Source of the DNA: an uncultured Acetobacteraceae bacterium
GTDB taxonomy: Bacteria > Pseudomonadota > Alphaproteobacteria > Acetobacterales > Acetobacteraceae
Length of the DNA: 40,164 bases
Assembly: GCA_903877125.1 (NCBI GenBank)
Contig: CAIRCM010000152.1
Span: 1-40,164 of the forward strand
Reading direction: 5' to 3'
In this document: positions 18,240 through 25,930 of the stretch, piece after piece
Layout: every line of letters begins with the position of its first letter
How positions within the stretch are numbered: the first letter of the stretch is position 1
The notes under the pieces: generated by a model
The model's database searches: none
Seen by the model: only the letters and a program-made list of their open reading frames with translations
Told to the model about the DNA's origin: nothing
Program-made: the position numbers and the translations under genes

Positions 18240-19333
18240 TCGACCTCGGCGGGGGGGCTGGCTTCGGCCGGTGCCTCCGCCTCGGCGGTCCATTCCCGCC
18301 ACAACATGATCAGCGCCGCCATCACTGCCGGGCCGAGGAACAGGCCCAGCAGACCCCAGGTCGCCACCCCTCCCAGAATCCCGAACAGCACCCACAGGAA
18401 CGGCAGCTTGGTCGCGCCACCGATCAGCACCGGCCGCACGAAATGATCGGCCACGAACGTGACGATCATGCCGGATGCCAGCACCACGATCGCCGCCCCC
18501 TGCGCGCCCTGGCCCAGCAGGATCAACGCCGCCAGCCCGAAGACCAGCGGCGCGCCCATCGGGATCATCGCCGCCACCGCGGTGATCGCTCCGAAGATCG
18601 CGGGGTGCGGCACGCCGGCGAAGGCGTAGATAATGCCCAGCAGCACGCCCTCGGCCAGTCCGACCAGCACCAGACCGTTCACGGTGCCATGCACGGAAGC
18701 GATCACCTGCTCGCCGAGACGCTCCCCGCTCGGGCCAAGTGCTCGGGCGCTGGCCCGGCGCATCTGCGCCGCCAGTGCGTCGCCGTCCTTGAGCAGGAAG
18801 AACAGCGTCATCAGGCTAAACCCGAACTGGATCGCCCGCCGCGCCAGACCCGCCCCGATCGCTCGGCTGGTGCCAAGGAGCTGCACCCGGTCGATGCGTT
18901 GGAGCAGTTCGGCGGCGGAGTCCTTGTCCGCCAGATGTTCGTTCCACCACGCCAACGCCTGATCCCCGACCCAGGGCAAATGCGGGACCCAATCGGGGGC
19001 CGGCAGACCGGATTGGCGGGCGTCGGTCAGGATGTGGACGATGATGTGCCACTCCCGCGCGACACGCAAACCGGCGAACGCCAGGGGGGCGATGAACACG
19101 AGCGCCACCAGCGCGGTGAAGACACTGGGCAGCAGAAGGTTGTGCTTGCCGGGGGGAAAACGTGTCTCCAACACGCGGTAGGCCGGTCCGATGGCGATCG
19201 CGATGATGCCGGCCCAGACCAAGGCGGGGAGGAATTCCCACAGCGTCCATATCCCAAGGGCAAGCAGCGCCGTGGCCAGCAGCACGCGTGCCGCGATCTG
19301 CGGGCGTCCGGGATGGGGCTCTTGTGTCGGCAT
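18236..19333 (-). CDS. AI-2E family transporter (PerM/YdiK-like membrane protein)
   Basis: A 365-residue inner-membrane protein of the AI-2E exporter superfamily. The family includes the AI-2 exporter TqsA and Na+/H+ antiporter-like members, so the substrate is not predictable. Hydrophobic helices occur in pairs: two near the N-terminus (from RVLLATALLALG), one at about 60-80, and a cluster after residue 150. The C-terminal block contains the family phrases VGLAEGVLLGIIYAFAGVPHP, FGAITAVAAMIPMGAPLVF and DHFVRPVLIGGATKLPF. The start follows an AGGGAGC-type ribosome binding site. It converges on the binding-protein gene with a 4-base overlap and leaves no room for a conventional terminator. Confidence 0.9.
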   Translation of the reverse strand: MPTQEPHPGRPQIAARVLLATALLALGIWTLWEFLPALVWAGIIAIAIGPAYRVLETRFPPGKHNLLLPSVFTALVALVFIAPLAFAGLRVAREWHIIVHILTDARQSGLPAPDWVPHLPWVGDQALAWWNEHLADKDSAAELLQRIDRVQLLGTSRAIGAGLARRAIQFGFSLMTLFFLLKDGDALAAQMRRASARALGPSGERLGEQVIASVHGTVNGLVLVGLAEGVLLGIIYAFAGVPHPAIFGAITAVAAMIPMGAPLVFGLAALILLGQGAQGAAIVVLASGMIVTFVADHFVRPVLIGGATKLPFLWVLFGILGGVATWGLLGLFLGPAVMAALIMLWREWTAEAEAPAEASPPAEVD

Positions 19334-19410
19334 GAACGCTCCCTTTCAACGGCTATTGCGTGATCGCCAGAGGTGGAACCACACGGCGGCGTGAATCACC
19401 CGATCGTGCT

Positions 19411-20757
19411 CTATTGCGTGACGACGATGGTCCCGTTCAGCGTCAGCGCGACGGAGTCCTTGACGGTCAGGACCGCGCCGCTGGCCAGTTCGATGTCGAG
19501 ACCCACGTCCAGGGCACCTGTCGGGTCATAGAACGTTTCGTCCAGGCCGCAATACAACACATGCGGCGCGGCATAGGCGCCGGACGGATCGATCGCGGCC
19601 GGCACGTCAGGGCGGGAATGGCGGATGGGTGCCGTATGTCGCGTACTGCCCGCCGTCACGCGAACGCCGCGCAGGTCGGTGTTGACGACACACCAGCCGC
19701 CGATGTGGATCGCGATCCCATCCCCGTCGCGCGATGCCGTCAGTTCCAGCGACCAGCGGGGCGGCAGTCCGCCAGTGAGAAACGCCTGAGCCAAGTCGGG
19801 AACCGCCGTCGCCAACGGTGGCGCACGGAAATGCCGGCTGACCGGACCGACGCCCTTTTCCAGCCAGAGCAGGCATTCGGCCGACTGGTCGGCGATGCGC
19901 AGCAGGGCCAGATGACGATGCGCGAAGGCCGGCAACAAACCGATTATGGCCGAACGGAGCGGGTCCGCCACACCAATCCGGTCGGCGATGGCGGCGATGG
20001 CGGCGCTGCCGGTCGGATCGAATCCGGCCGGGAGGGCGCTGGCCGTGGCAAAGCCGATTTCCTGGCCCAATATCTCCAATCCGTCCGGCGTGCCGTCGCG
20101 ATGCAGGGGAACGCGGCACCATTGCCCGACGAGGTCCAGCAAAGGGCGGTTGCCGTCGAGCACGCGCGGATCGTCCCGGTTCAGCAGCAGCAGGATATCG
20201 GCCAGAGTCTGGCCGAGGGCGCGGCGGTATCGGGCGTTCGGGCACAGAAAAAAAGCGCGGCCGCCAGGCCTTAGCCACCGGTGAATGCTGGATAAAAGCC
20301 GCCGATGGGGGAGCGCGGTGCCAGTGCAGGTATCGAAAGCGCCGTCGCGGAACACATCCCCGGTGCCGTCATGGGTGGCGAAGGTGACCGGCAGTTCGTC
20401 GAGCAGGCCGGCGCCTTGCAACTGCGCGCGAACGGCCTGCAACGCCGCGAGCGAGGTATCGGTGACGACCATGTCGGTCGCCTCTTTCCCTTCGCCGATC
20501 GCGCGGGTCAACGAACCGCTGCCGACCAGCAGGACGGAGCCGAGCATGCGGGGCCACCGATCGGCGGCGATGGCTTTGAGGTTCGTGTAGGAGAGCGGCG
20601 GACCGTCGTCGCGCGCGACGGCATTCCCGGCGGAAAAGGACAAAATACCGTCGGTGAGCACGACAGGCTCATCGCAGCGGTCGCACATGACCTTGGTGTC
20701 GACGGCACCGATCAGCGGCGCGTGGCACTCCGCGCAGTGGAACTTCGACAGGGGCAT
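19411..20757 (-). CDS. zinc-ribbon class I SAM-dependent methyltransferase, substrate unknown
   Basis: A 448-residue protein. The N-terminus carries a zinc ribbon with Cys8, Cys11, Cys25 and Cys28 (C-x2-C-x13-C-x2-C), like the Trm112-type ribbons at the head of some methyltransferases. A Rossmann-like region follows: SVLLVGSGS (about 74-82) as motif I, an acidic strand end, and HRWLRPGGRAFFL as the motif seen after strand 5. The C-terminal ~200 residues are beta-rich and I recognise no domain in them. The gene is 4 bases after the crotonase gene and ends the nine-gene minus-strand run. It may belong functionally to the iron/Cys-rich cluster upstream, but only position supports that. Confidence 0.65.
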   Translation of the reverse strand: MPLSKFHCAECHAPLIGAVDTKVMCDRCDEPVVLTDGILSFSAGNAVARDDGPPLSYTNLKAIAADRWPRMLGSVLLVGSGSLTRAIGEGKEATDMVVTDTSLAALQAVRAQLQGAGLLDELPVTFATHDGTGDVFRDGAFDTCTGTALPHRRLLSSIHRWLRPGGRAFFLCPNARYRRALGQTLADILLLLNRDDPRVLDGNRPLLDLVGQWCRVPLHRDGTPDGLEILGQEIGFATASALPAGFDPTGSAAIAAIADRIGVADPLRSAIIGLLPAFAHRHLALLRIADQSAECLLWLEKGVGPVSRHFRAPPLATAVPDLAQAFLTGGLPPRWSLELTASRDGDGIAIHIGGWCVVNTDLRGVRVTAGSTRHTAPIRHSRPDVPAAIDPSGAYAAPHVLYCGLDETFYDPTGALDVGLDIELASGAVLTVKDSVALTLNGTIVVTQ

Positions 20758-20761
20758 GAGG

Positions 20762-21502
20762 TCAGCGGCCGCGGAAGACCGGCTTGCGCTTGTCCTTGAA
20801 CGCCTGGATGCCTTCCTTGAGGTCTTCGGATTGTTTCACCCGCGCCAGGACCTGCGCGGTTTCGACCATATGCTCGATCGGTCCGACCGGCAGGACATCC
20901 GCGACCAGCCGCTTCAGCGCCCCGATCACCAGCGGCGCGGAATCCAGCAACTGCTCGGCCATCTCCAGCGCCGCTGCTTCATGCTGGCCGTTCGGCACCA
21001 CGCGGTTGACGAATCCCACGTCGTAGGCGCGCTGGGCCGGGATCTTGCTGCCAAGCAGCATGATTTCCATGGCGAGTTTGTGGGGCATGCGGGAGGCGAG
21101 GGTGCTGATGCCGCCGGCGGTCGTGCCGAGCTTGGCCTCGGGGTAGTAGAAGGTGGTGCTTTCGGTGGACACCATGAGGTCGCACATCATGACCATCACG
21201 ATCCCGCCGCCGATGACCCAGCCGGTGGTTGCGGCAATGATGGGCTTGTCGGTCTTGAACCCGACATTGGGGATGGCTCGCCAGAGCTCCGGCAGGTCGG
21301 ACACGTCGGCACCGGAGCAGAACGCCCGATCGCCAACGCCGGAGAGGACGGCGACGCGCTGGTTGTCGTCGGCGTCGAAGGCCTGAAAGGCCTGCTGCAT
21401 TTCCACCGCCACGGCCTGGTTGATGGCGTTCAGCCGCTCCGGCCGGTTGATCCGGATGATGGAGATGGGGCCACGGTGTTCGGTGGTGACAGCCTGGGGC
21501 AT
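20762..21502 (-). CDS. enoyl-CoA hydratase/isomerase family protein (crotonase fold)
   Basis: A 246-residue crotonase-family enzyme acting on an acyl-CoA. The N-terminal strand phrase ISIIRINRPERLNAIN is typical. FCSGADVSDL supplies the first oxyanion-hole segment and WVIGGGIVMVMMCDLMV the second. FYYPEAKLGTTAGG holds the Glu at the position of the first catalytic Glu of enoyl-CoA hydratase. The second catalytic Glu is not obvious, so isomerase or hydrolase activity is also possible. The start at 21502 matches the family start; the frame further upstream is Ser/Pro-rich noise. It lies 55 bases after the DUF2063 gene and 4 bases before the methyltransferase, probably in one transcript. Confidence 0.87.
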   Translation of the reverse strand: MPQAVTTEHRGPISIIRINRPERLNAINQAVAVEMQQAFQAFDADDNQRVAVLSGVGDRAFCSGADVSDLPELWRAIPNVGFKTDKPIIAATTGWVIGGGIVMVMMCDLMVSTESTTFYYPEAKLGTTAGGISTLASRMPHKLAMEIMLLGSKIPAQRAYDVGFVNRVVPNGQHEAAALEMAEQLLDSAPLVIGALKRLVADVLPVGPIEHMVETAQVLARVKQSEDLKEGIQAFKDKRKPVFRGR

Positions 21503-21557
21503 CGCGTCGGGTCCTGTGAAGCTTGGATTCCTGCGGTAACACAGATTGCCGCGGGGT

Positions 21558-22346
21558 TCACCCATGGTGCTCGATGAAGAATCCGGCATCGATCCAGCGT
21601 TGGCGCATGCCGCCGGGGCTGTGCCAGGACCGGCGGACGTCGTTCGGCGGGATGCCGACATCTCGCGCCACCGTTGCGATGGCGTGGTCGGCGTCGTGTC
21701 CGTCGCGTAGGGTGGACAGGAAGAGGTAGTGCGTTTCGGTCAGTGGCATGGTGTGGGTCAGAAACGCTGTGCGGACCATGGCCACATGGCTTGGTGTGGC
21801 CGGCGGTAATGCGGGTGCCGATTTCGCCCGCACCGCGTGGTAGTATTCGGCGACCGGAAAGCGGTAGGCGCCGAGTGCGAAACAGGCTTGCAGGCGTAGT
21901 GCGCTGTCGGGCGTGTCGGCTGTCGCGAAGCGCTGACCTTCCTGGCCAGGCGCATCGAACAGGACAAAAAGCTGCCGCTCGTAGTGGGCGAGGTCGATCA
22001 TGAAGTCGATCCAGACCTCGGGCGCGTCCTTGTCGGGGCGGGTTTGATCGAGGTAACCGGCGAAACGGCGGCCGAGGTCGTAGAGCGTATGGCTTTCCGG
22101 CGGCATGTCCCGGATATATTCGGCAACGAAATCGTCGAACAGCGATGGGCCCAATGCGTGACACAAGGCGGGAAACTGTTCGCGCATGCAACTGACGATG
22201 CGCTGGAAATAGCTGCGCTGATAGATCGCGAGACCGGCGCTGGCGCTCAGGCGCGCGGTGGCGGCCAGGAAGCGGCCGGACTCCGCGTCCGCGAGAAAGC
22301 GGAGCGCATCCTGCATCCACATTTGGATGTCCCGTAGTCCCGTCAT
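21558..22346 (-). CDS. DUF2063 partner protein of the DUF692 enzyme (BufC/MbnC-like role)
   Basis: A 262-residue protein. The N-terminal half matches DUF2063: [19 protein letters not shown], then [18 protein letters not shown] and the [18 protein letters not shown] segment. In bufferin and methanobactin clusters such proteins pair with the DUF692 enzyme and are needed for peptide modification or recognition. Its ATG overlaps the DUF692 stop (ATGA), the usual coupled order. The second half has the phrase [19 protein letters not shown] and a late HTH-like [13 protein letters not shown]. The partner role is inferred from family and position. Confidence 0.85.
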   Translation of the reverse strand: MTGLRDIQMWMQDALRFLADAESGRFLAATARLSASAGLAIYQRSYFQRIVSCMREQFPALCHALGPSLFDDFVAEYIRDMPPESHTLYDLGRRFAGYLDQTRPDKDAPEVWIDFMIDLAHYERQLFVLFDAPGQEGQRFATADTPDSALRLQACFALGAYRFPVAEYYHAVRAKSAPALPPATPSHVAMVRTAFLTHTMPLTETHYLFLSTLRDGHDADHAIATVARDVGIPPNDVRRSWHSPGGMRQRWIDAGFFIEHHG

Positions 22347-23257
22347 GCGTTCGCCAGAACGGTGCTGTCCATGACCTGGGGCACCATGAAATCGACGGGG
22401 TTGGAGACGCCGCTGTCCGGCGCGGGGTCCGGACGGTCGGCGACGATCGCCTGGTTGGCTTTCCGCACCTCGGCGTGACATTCGGCGAAGGGCGGAATAT
22501 TGCCGTCCCATTCCAACAGTGTCGATACGTCCCCGGTTCGGGCGCGGGCGATTCGGTAGAGTTCCCAGACATCGGCGCGTACCGGCCGATCGTGGGTGTC
22601 GACGATATGGGTGCCGCAATGCTGGTGCCCGGCGATGTGCATCTGCACCACCCGCTCGCACGGGAAAGCATCGAGATACGCGAGCGGATCGGTGCCCATA
22701 TTGAAACAGGTGACGTAGACGTTGTTCACATCCAGCAACAGCAGGCAGCCGGTTTCGTCGGACAGGCGACGGAGAAAATCGGGTTCGGCGATGGTCGAGT
22801 GGGCAAAGTGCACATAGGCGCTTGGGTTTTCCAGGATCAGCGGCCGCTCCAGGATGTCCTGCACCTGCCGCACCCGCCGGGTCACGTGGGCGAGGGATTC
22901 CTCGGTCAGCGGCAGTGGCAGCAGATCGTGGGAGTTCAGGCCCAGGACTCCGGTCCAGCAAAGGTGGTCGCTGATCCCCGCCGGTTTGATCTCATCGGCC
23001 AACCGTTTCAACTGACGCAGATAAGGCAAATTCAGCGGGTCGGTGCTGCCGATCGACATCGACACGCCATGCAGCATGATGGGGTAACGTTCCGCGACGC
23101 GGTTCAGGACGTGGCGGGGATAGCCGCCGGAGTCCATGAAATTTTCCGAAATCGCTTCGAACCAGTCGACCGCCGGCCATTCGGACAGGATGTGCCCGAA
23201 ATGGACATTGCGCAGCCCAAGGCCGAGGCCCAGGGGCTTCGGCCTGGTCAGGCGCAA
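22343..23257 (-). CDS. DUF692 multinuclear non-heme iron oxidase (MNIO; BufB/MbnB-like)
   Basis: A 304-residue TIM-barrel enzyme of the family that modifies cysteines in RiPP precursors with two or three iron ions. Family landmarks in order are [30 protein letters not shown] (His63), SDHLCWTG (His98), LENPSAYV (Glu143), [10 protein letters not shown] (Asp176), MHIAGHQH (His207, His211), VDTHDRPV (Asp220, His222) and LLEWD (Glu249). All expected metal-ligand positions are occupied. There is no ATG in the right place: the first codon that precedes the conserved GLGLR is a TTG at 23257, 10 bases inside the end of the Cys-rich gene. The frame further upstream is an Arg-rich shadow. Coupling to both neighbours suggests a single complex. 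Confidence 0.9.
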   Translation of the reverse strand: MRLTRPKPLGLGLGLRNVHFGHILSEWPAVDWFEAISENFMDSGGYPRHVLNRVAERYPIMLHGVSMSIGSTDPLNLPYLRQLKRLADEIKPAGISDHLCWTGVLGLNSHDLLPLPLTEESLAHVTRRVRQVQDILERPLILENPSAYVHFAHSTIAEPDFLRRLSDETGCLLLLDVNNVYVTCFNMGTDPLAYLDAFPCERVVQMHIAGHQHCGTHIVDTHDRPVRADVWELYRIARARTGDVSTLLEWDGNIPPFAECHAEVRKANQAIVADRPDPAPDSGVSNPVDFMVPQVMDSTVLANA

Positions 23258-23898
23258 CCGCCGGCGCCGCTCATGCCGCTGGCCCCGCAGGCGGTCATGT
23301 TGTCGCGTTTGGTGTTGTCGGCGGAGATCCACAGATAGGTGGGGCCGCTGGGGGCGAAAACCTCGGGCACCGGCCCCAGTTTTTCCGGCAGTTTCTGCGT
23401 GGCGGGCACCTGCCCCTGGGCCTGCTTGTGCAGCAGTTCGGCGCGCAGTTCCGGCCAGACCTCGGTCGCGAAGACGTCCCGAGCTCGGAGCCAGACGCTC
23501 TTTCCCTGGTTGGGGCCGTTGGTGCTGAAGCGTTCGGCGTTGATCGGCGTGGCGCAGGAGCCGAGGGAGCGGCAATCGTTTTTGGCCGGCTGGTTCATTT
23601 CCTCGCCGGTGCCGTAAAGACCGCAGCCGCCCTGGTTGCGGCAGTCGTTTTTGACGTGGCAGGTATGGTCCGCGGTGGTCGCGCAGTAGCCCTGGCCGGC
23701 GCATTCGTTGGGCTTGCCGGTCGTCGGGGGCCCGGCTGTGCCGAACCGGTCAGCCCCGGCGCAGGCATTCAGCCCCATGCAGGCGTGCAGCGGCAGGCCC
23801 TCGGGCTGTGGGCCGATCGTCGTCGGGAAGGCCGGTTGGTCCTTGTACGGGTTGTGTTCGGGAACGGGTTGGCCGTTGGTCCGTTGGGGGTCAGACAT
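23248..23898 (-). CDS. Cys-rich protein, candidate RiPP precursor or metal-binding substrate of the DUF692 enzyme
   Basis: I do not recognise a named family. The 216-residue protein has 11 cysteines, at 40, 46, 66, 72, 80, 86, 92, 109, 115, 204 and 215. Nine of them fall into CX5C units, for example [18 protein letters not shown] and NDCRSLGSC. This recalls the NDC/GGC patterns of DUF2282 bufferin precursors. Those are about half this size, have a signal peptide and four core Cys. Here the N-terminus is hydrophilic and Pro-rich, so the protein is probably cytoplasmic. Residues 125-195 form a Cys-free spacer with [26 protein letters not shown] ribosome binding site lies 4 bases before the ATG. 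It follows the ferritin-like gene by 33 bases. Confidence 0.8.
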   Translation of the reverse strand: MSDPQRTNGQPVPEHNPYKDQPAFPTTIGPQPEGLPLHACMGLNACAGADRFGTAGPPTTGKPNECAGQGYCATTADHTCHVKNDCRNQGGCGLYGTGEEMNQPAKNDCRSLGSCATPINAERFSTNGPNQGKSVWLRARDVFATEVWPELRAELLHKQAQGQVPATQKLPEKLGPVPEVFAPSGPTYLWISADNTKRDNMTACGASGMSGAGGCA

Positions 23899-23931
23899 GT
23901 TGCCTCCTGCCTCGCATGGGTCGCCGAACGA

Positions 23932-25473
23932 TCACGGCCAGTATGGCGCGACGTTCGGCAGGTGCATCGGGTATCCGTTCGATTGGTATGTCAGGGCGTA
24001 GCTCACGTAGTAACTCGCGCCCGACGCCCCGGATTTCGAGGCGGCCGTGTAGTTCGGGTTGTTCTGGATCGCGGCAGCCGCGGCCATGGCTTTCTCACCA
24101 AGCTCGGTCAGCGCCGCGAACGAGTCCTTTTGGTTGCGAAGGGAGATGTTTTCGAACACCGGCGCCATCGGCTTGCCTTTGTAGGGGCCCGTGGGAACCT
24201 CGATGTCGCGGAGCTTCTGGATATATTTATCGAGTACCCATATCATCGAACGATGCAGCGCTTCGTTGAAAAACCGTTTCTGGCCGGATGGCGGGACGAG
24301 GAAGATCGTTTCCGTCATCACCAGCATGTATTGGAACAGGCCGGAGCAGAAATCGGCGAGCGGGCGGAGTTCGTCGGGATAATCCCGAGCAACGGGATTG
24401 TCGGGGAAATCGAACAGCACCTGGGCTTTCAGAAGTTCGGCATCCGACACCCCCGGCCGGATCGCGACGGGCGGCTTGGGATCGTCGGGGAGGGTTTCCT
24501 CTTCCGATCCATAGCGGTCGAATTCGGCCTGGACTCTCAGAAATTTGTAGTAATGCGACCATTCCCGCTTCGACGGGTCGTCTGACGGCGTTTCGTCGCC
24601 TTGTTCCCTGGCATAGCCTTCGCCCTGGTCGCAGATCGTGTCGATCGCGATCAGGGCGTCGCGCTTGGATGACACGGTGACAAGCTGGGCGGGCCCGGCG
24701 TGGCTGTCCGCCTGGTCGGTGAACACCGCGGCGGCGGAGGCGCTGGGGTGGCGGTCGTGTGTTGTTCCCGGAGGCAAATGACCGGGCGGCGCGACCTTCC
24801 AGGGGTCGAATTTTTCCTTCGGATAGACCGTATCGACGTTGTTGGGGGAGTAGTTGTAGGGCTGAATCTGGCTGGCTGCGGCGCCATGGCGGAAATCCGC
24901 GTCGGTGACGAAGGATGTGCTGATCTGGCAGCGGATATACGAATAGAACTGCCCGATCGTATCCCAGTTTTTGTCGGCGGGGAAAGTCAGGCGGGATTCC
25001 GGATATTCGATTTGCAGGAAGTGCCATAACTGCTCGAACGACAGGCGGGCCAGCGGGATTTCGACCGCGGTGACGCCACCGGGACCGGGTGGCCCCTTCG
25101 GGTCGTGATACGGCAGCCCGGTCGGGTACGCGGCGGGTGCTTTTCCGTAAAGTTGCGGGGCAACACCCATCGCGAACAGGATGTTGGCGGAGAGCGACAT
25201 ATGCAGCATCTCCTCCACCGCGACGCTCATGATGAAGCCGCCGGCCTTGTTGGCGAACAACTGCGGCGGTTCGATATTTTCTCCGGTCTGCTTGTTACGC
25301 AGCAGCGAATAATAGGTGAACAGGTAGATGGGGATCGTCGCGAGTTCGATCTCGATCGCGGTTTGCAGATTCTGCTTCAGTTCGCGCAGCACTTCCGACG
25401 GACTTTGGGTCCGTTCGATGTGCGCGACCATGTCCCGTTCATGTGGGGTCAGCGGCGTGATCGGATCGGGCAT
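23932..25473 (-). CDS. ferritin-like protein of the VioB/RebD-type family
   Basis: A 513-residue cytoplasmic protein whose N-terminal part matches the ferritin-like domain of VioB/RebD iminophenyl-pyruvate dimer synthases. Candidate diiron ligands are Glu41 or Glu43 in TAIEIELATIPIYLF, Glu88 and His91 in VEEMLHMSLSANI, Glu285 in CDQGEGYA, and His307 in EWSHYYKFL. A second helical pair, with Glu388 in MTETIFLV and Glu404/His407 in NEALHRSMIWVL, could hold another metal. The region at about 200-260 is low-complexity linker. No indole or violacein genes are present, so dimer synthase activity is unlikely. The neighbours suggest oxidation or iron handling linked to the Cys-rich protein. The start with AAGGAC upstream is chosen over an ATG 11 codons earlier. 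Confidence 0.85.
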   Translation of the reverse strand: MPDPITPLTPHERDMVAHIERTQSPSEVLRELKQNLQTAIEIELATIPIYLFTYYSLLRNKQTGENIEPPQLFANKAGGFIMSVAVEEMLHMSLSANILFAMGVAPQLYGKAPAAYPTGLPYHDPKGPPGPGGVTAVEIPLARLSFEQLWHFLQIEYPESRLTFPADKNWDTIGQFYSYIRCQISTSFVTDADFRHGAAASQIQPYNYSPNNVDTVYPKEKFDPWKVAPPGHLPPGTTHDRHPSASAAAVFTDQADSHAGPAQLVTVSSKRDALIAIDTICDQGEGYAREQGDETPSDDPSKREWSHYYKFLRVQAEFDRYGSEEETLPDDPKPPVAIRPGVSDAELLKAQVLFDFPDNPVARDYPDELRPLADFCSGLFQYMLVMTETIFLVPPSGQKRFFNEALHRSMIWVLDKYIQKLRDIEVPTGPYKGKPMAPVFENISLRNQKDSFAALTELGEKAMAAAAAIQNNPNYTAASKSGASGASYYVSYALTYQSNGYPMHLPNVAPYWP

Positions 25474-25531
25474 TGTCGGTGTCCTTCTTAATCCGATACT
25501 ACGCAAGCACGGTCCCGGGTGGCTGACAAGC

Positions 25532-25930
25532 CTACAGATCGGCCTCGTACGCCGCCCAGGCGGTCGGCGCTTCCCGTAACAAAACCTTCAAACCCTTCAC
25601 CGCCCGCCCGCCGTCGCCCAACCGACCGTCGCGGCAGGCCGCCGCCAGCAGCTCAAAGATGTGGAACGCCATATATTCCGTGGTGGTGTTGATGCCTTTC
25701 AGCAGTGGATTGTCGTCGAGATTGCTGTAGTCGACGGTGTCCAGCAACTGGCGCAGTACCGTCTTCGCCAGACCGATATCGACCAGCAATTGGTGCGGGT
25801 CCAGTTTGGATGCGCGGAATTCCGCCTCGACCGCGTAGGTCGCGCCGTGCAGGCGCTGGGCCGGCCCGAATTCCTCGCCCTGAAAGCTGTGGGCAATCAT
25901 GACATGGTCGCAGCCTGTCAGGCTGAACAT
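25532..25930 (-). CDS. 6-pyruvoyl-/6-carboxy-tetrahydropterin synthase homologue with altered active site
   Basis: A 132-residue T-fold protein of the PTPS/QueD superfamily. Retained features are His14 in MIAHSF, His28 in RLHGATY, the LLVDIG strand at the VDF position, NTTTEY at the PT-E-N position, and Glu119 in LREAPTAWAAY, which would anchor the pterin ring. Changed features are clear. The zinc motif HGH is HGA (Ala30), no Cys precedes it where QueD has its catalytic Cys, and the LDH triad segment is VDYSNLDD with Tyr68 for His. The usual reaction on dihydroneopterin triphosphate is therefore doubtful. It overlaps the dehydrogenase gene by 13 bases and is third in a three-gene unit. Confidence 0.8.
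   Translation of the reverse strand: MFSLTGCDHVMIAHSFQGEEFGPAQRLHGATYAVEAEFRASKLDPHQLLVDIGLAKTVLRQLLDTVDYSNLDDNPLLKGINTTTEYMAFHIFELLAAACRDGRLGDGGRAVKGLKVLLREAPTAWAAYEADL

Noticed and set aside
16881-18395. Long minus-strand open frame opposite the binding protein gene
   Set aside because: It lacks protein-like motifs and is explained by the codon bias of the binding-protein gene on the plus strand.
23258-23704. N-terminal extension of the DUF692 protein
   Set aside because: The added residues are Arg/Pro-rich and lie in another frame of the Cys-rich gene, which has a strong ribosome binding site and the patterned cysteines. DUF692 proteins begin near GLGLR.
23932-25473. Violacein- or rebeccamycin-type pathway
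   Set aside because: Only the ferritin-like domain matches. No tryptophan oxidase or other pigment genes are present.
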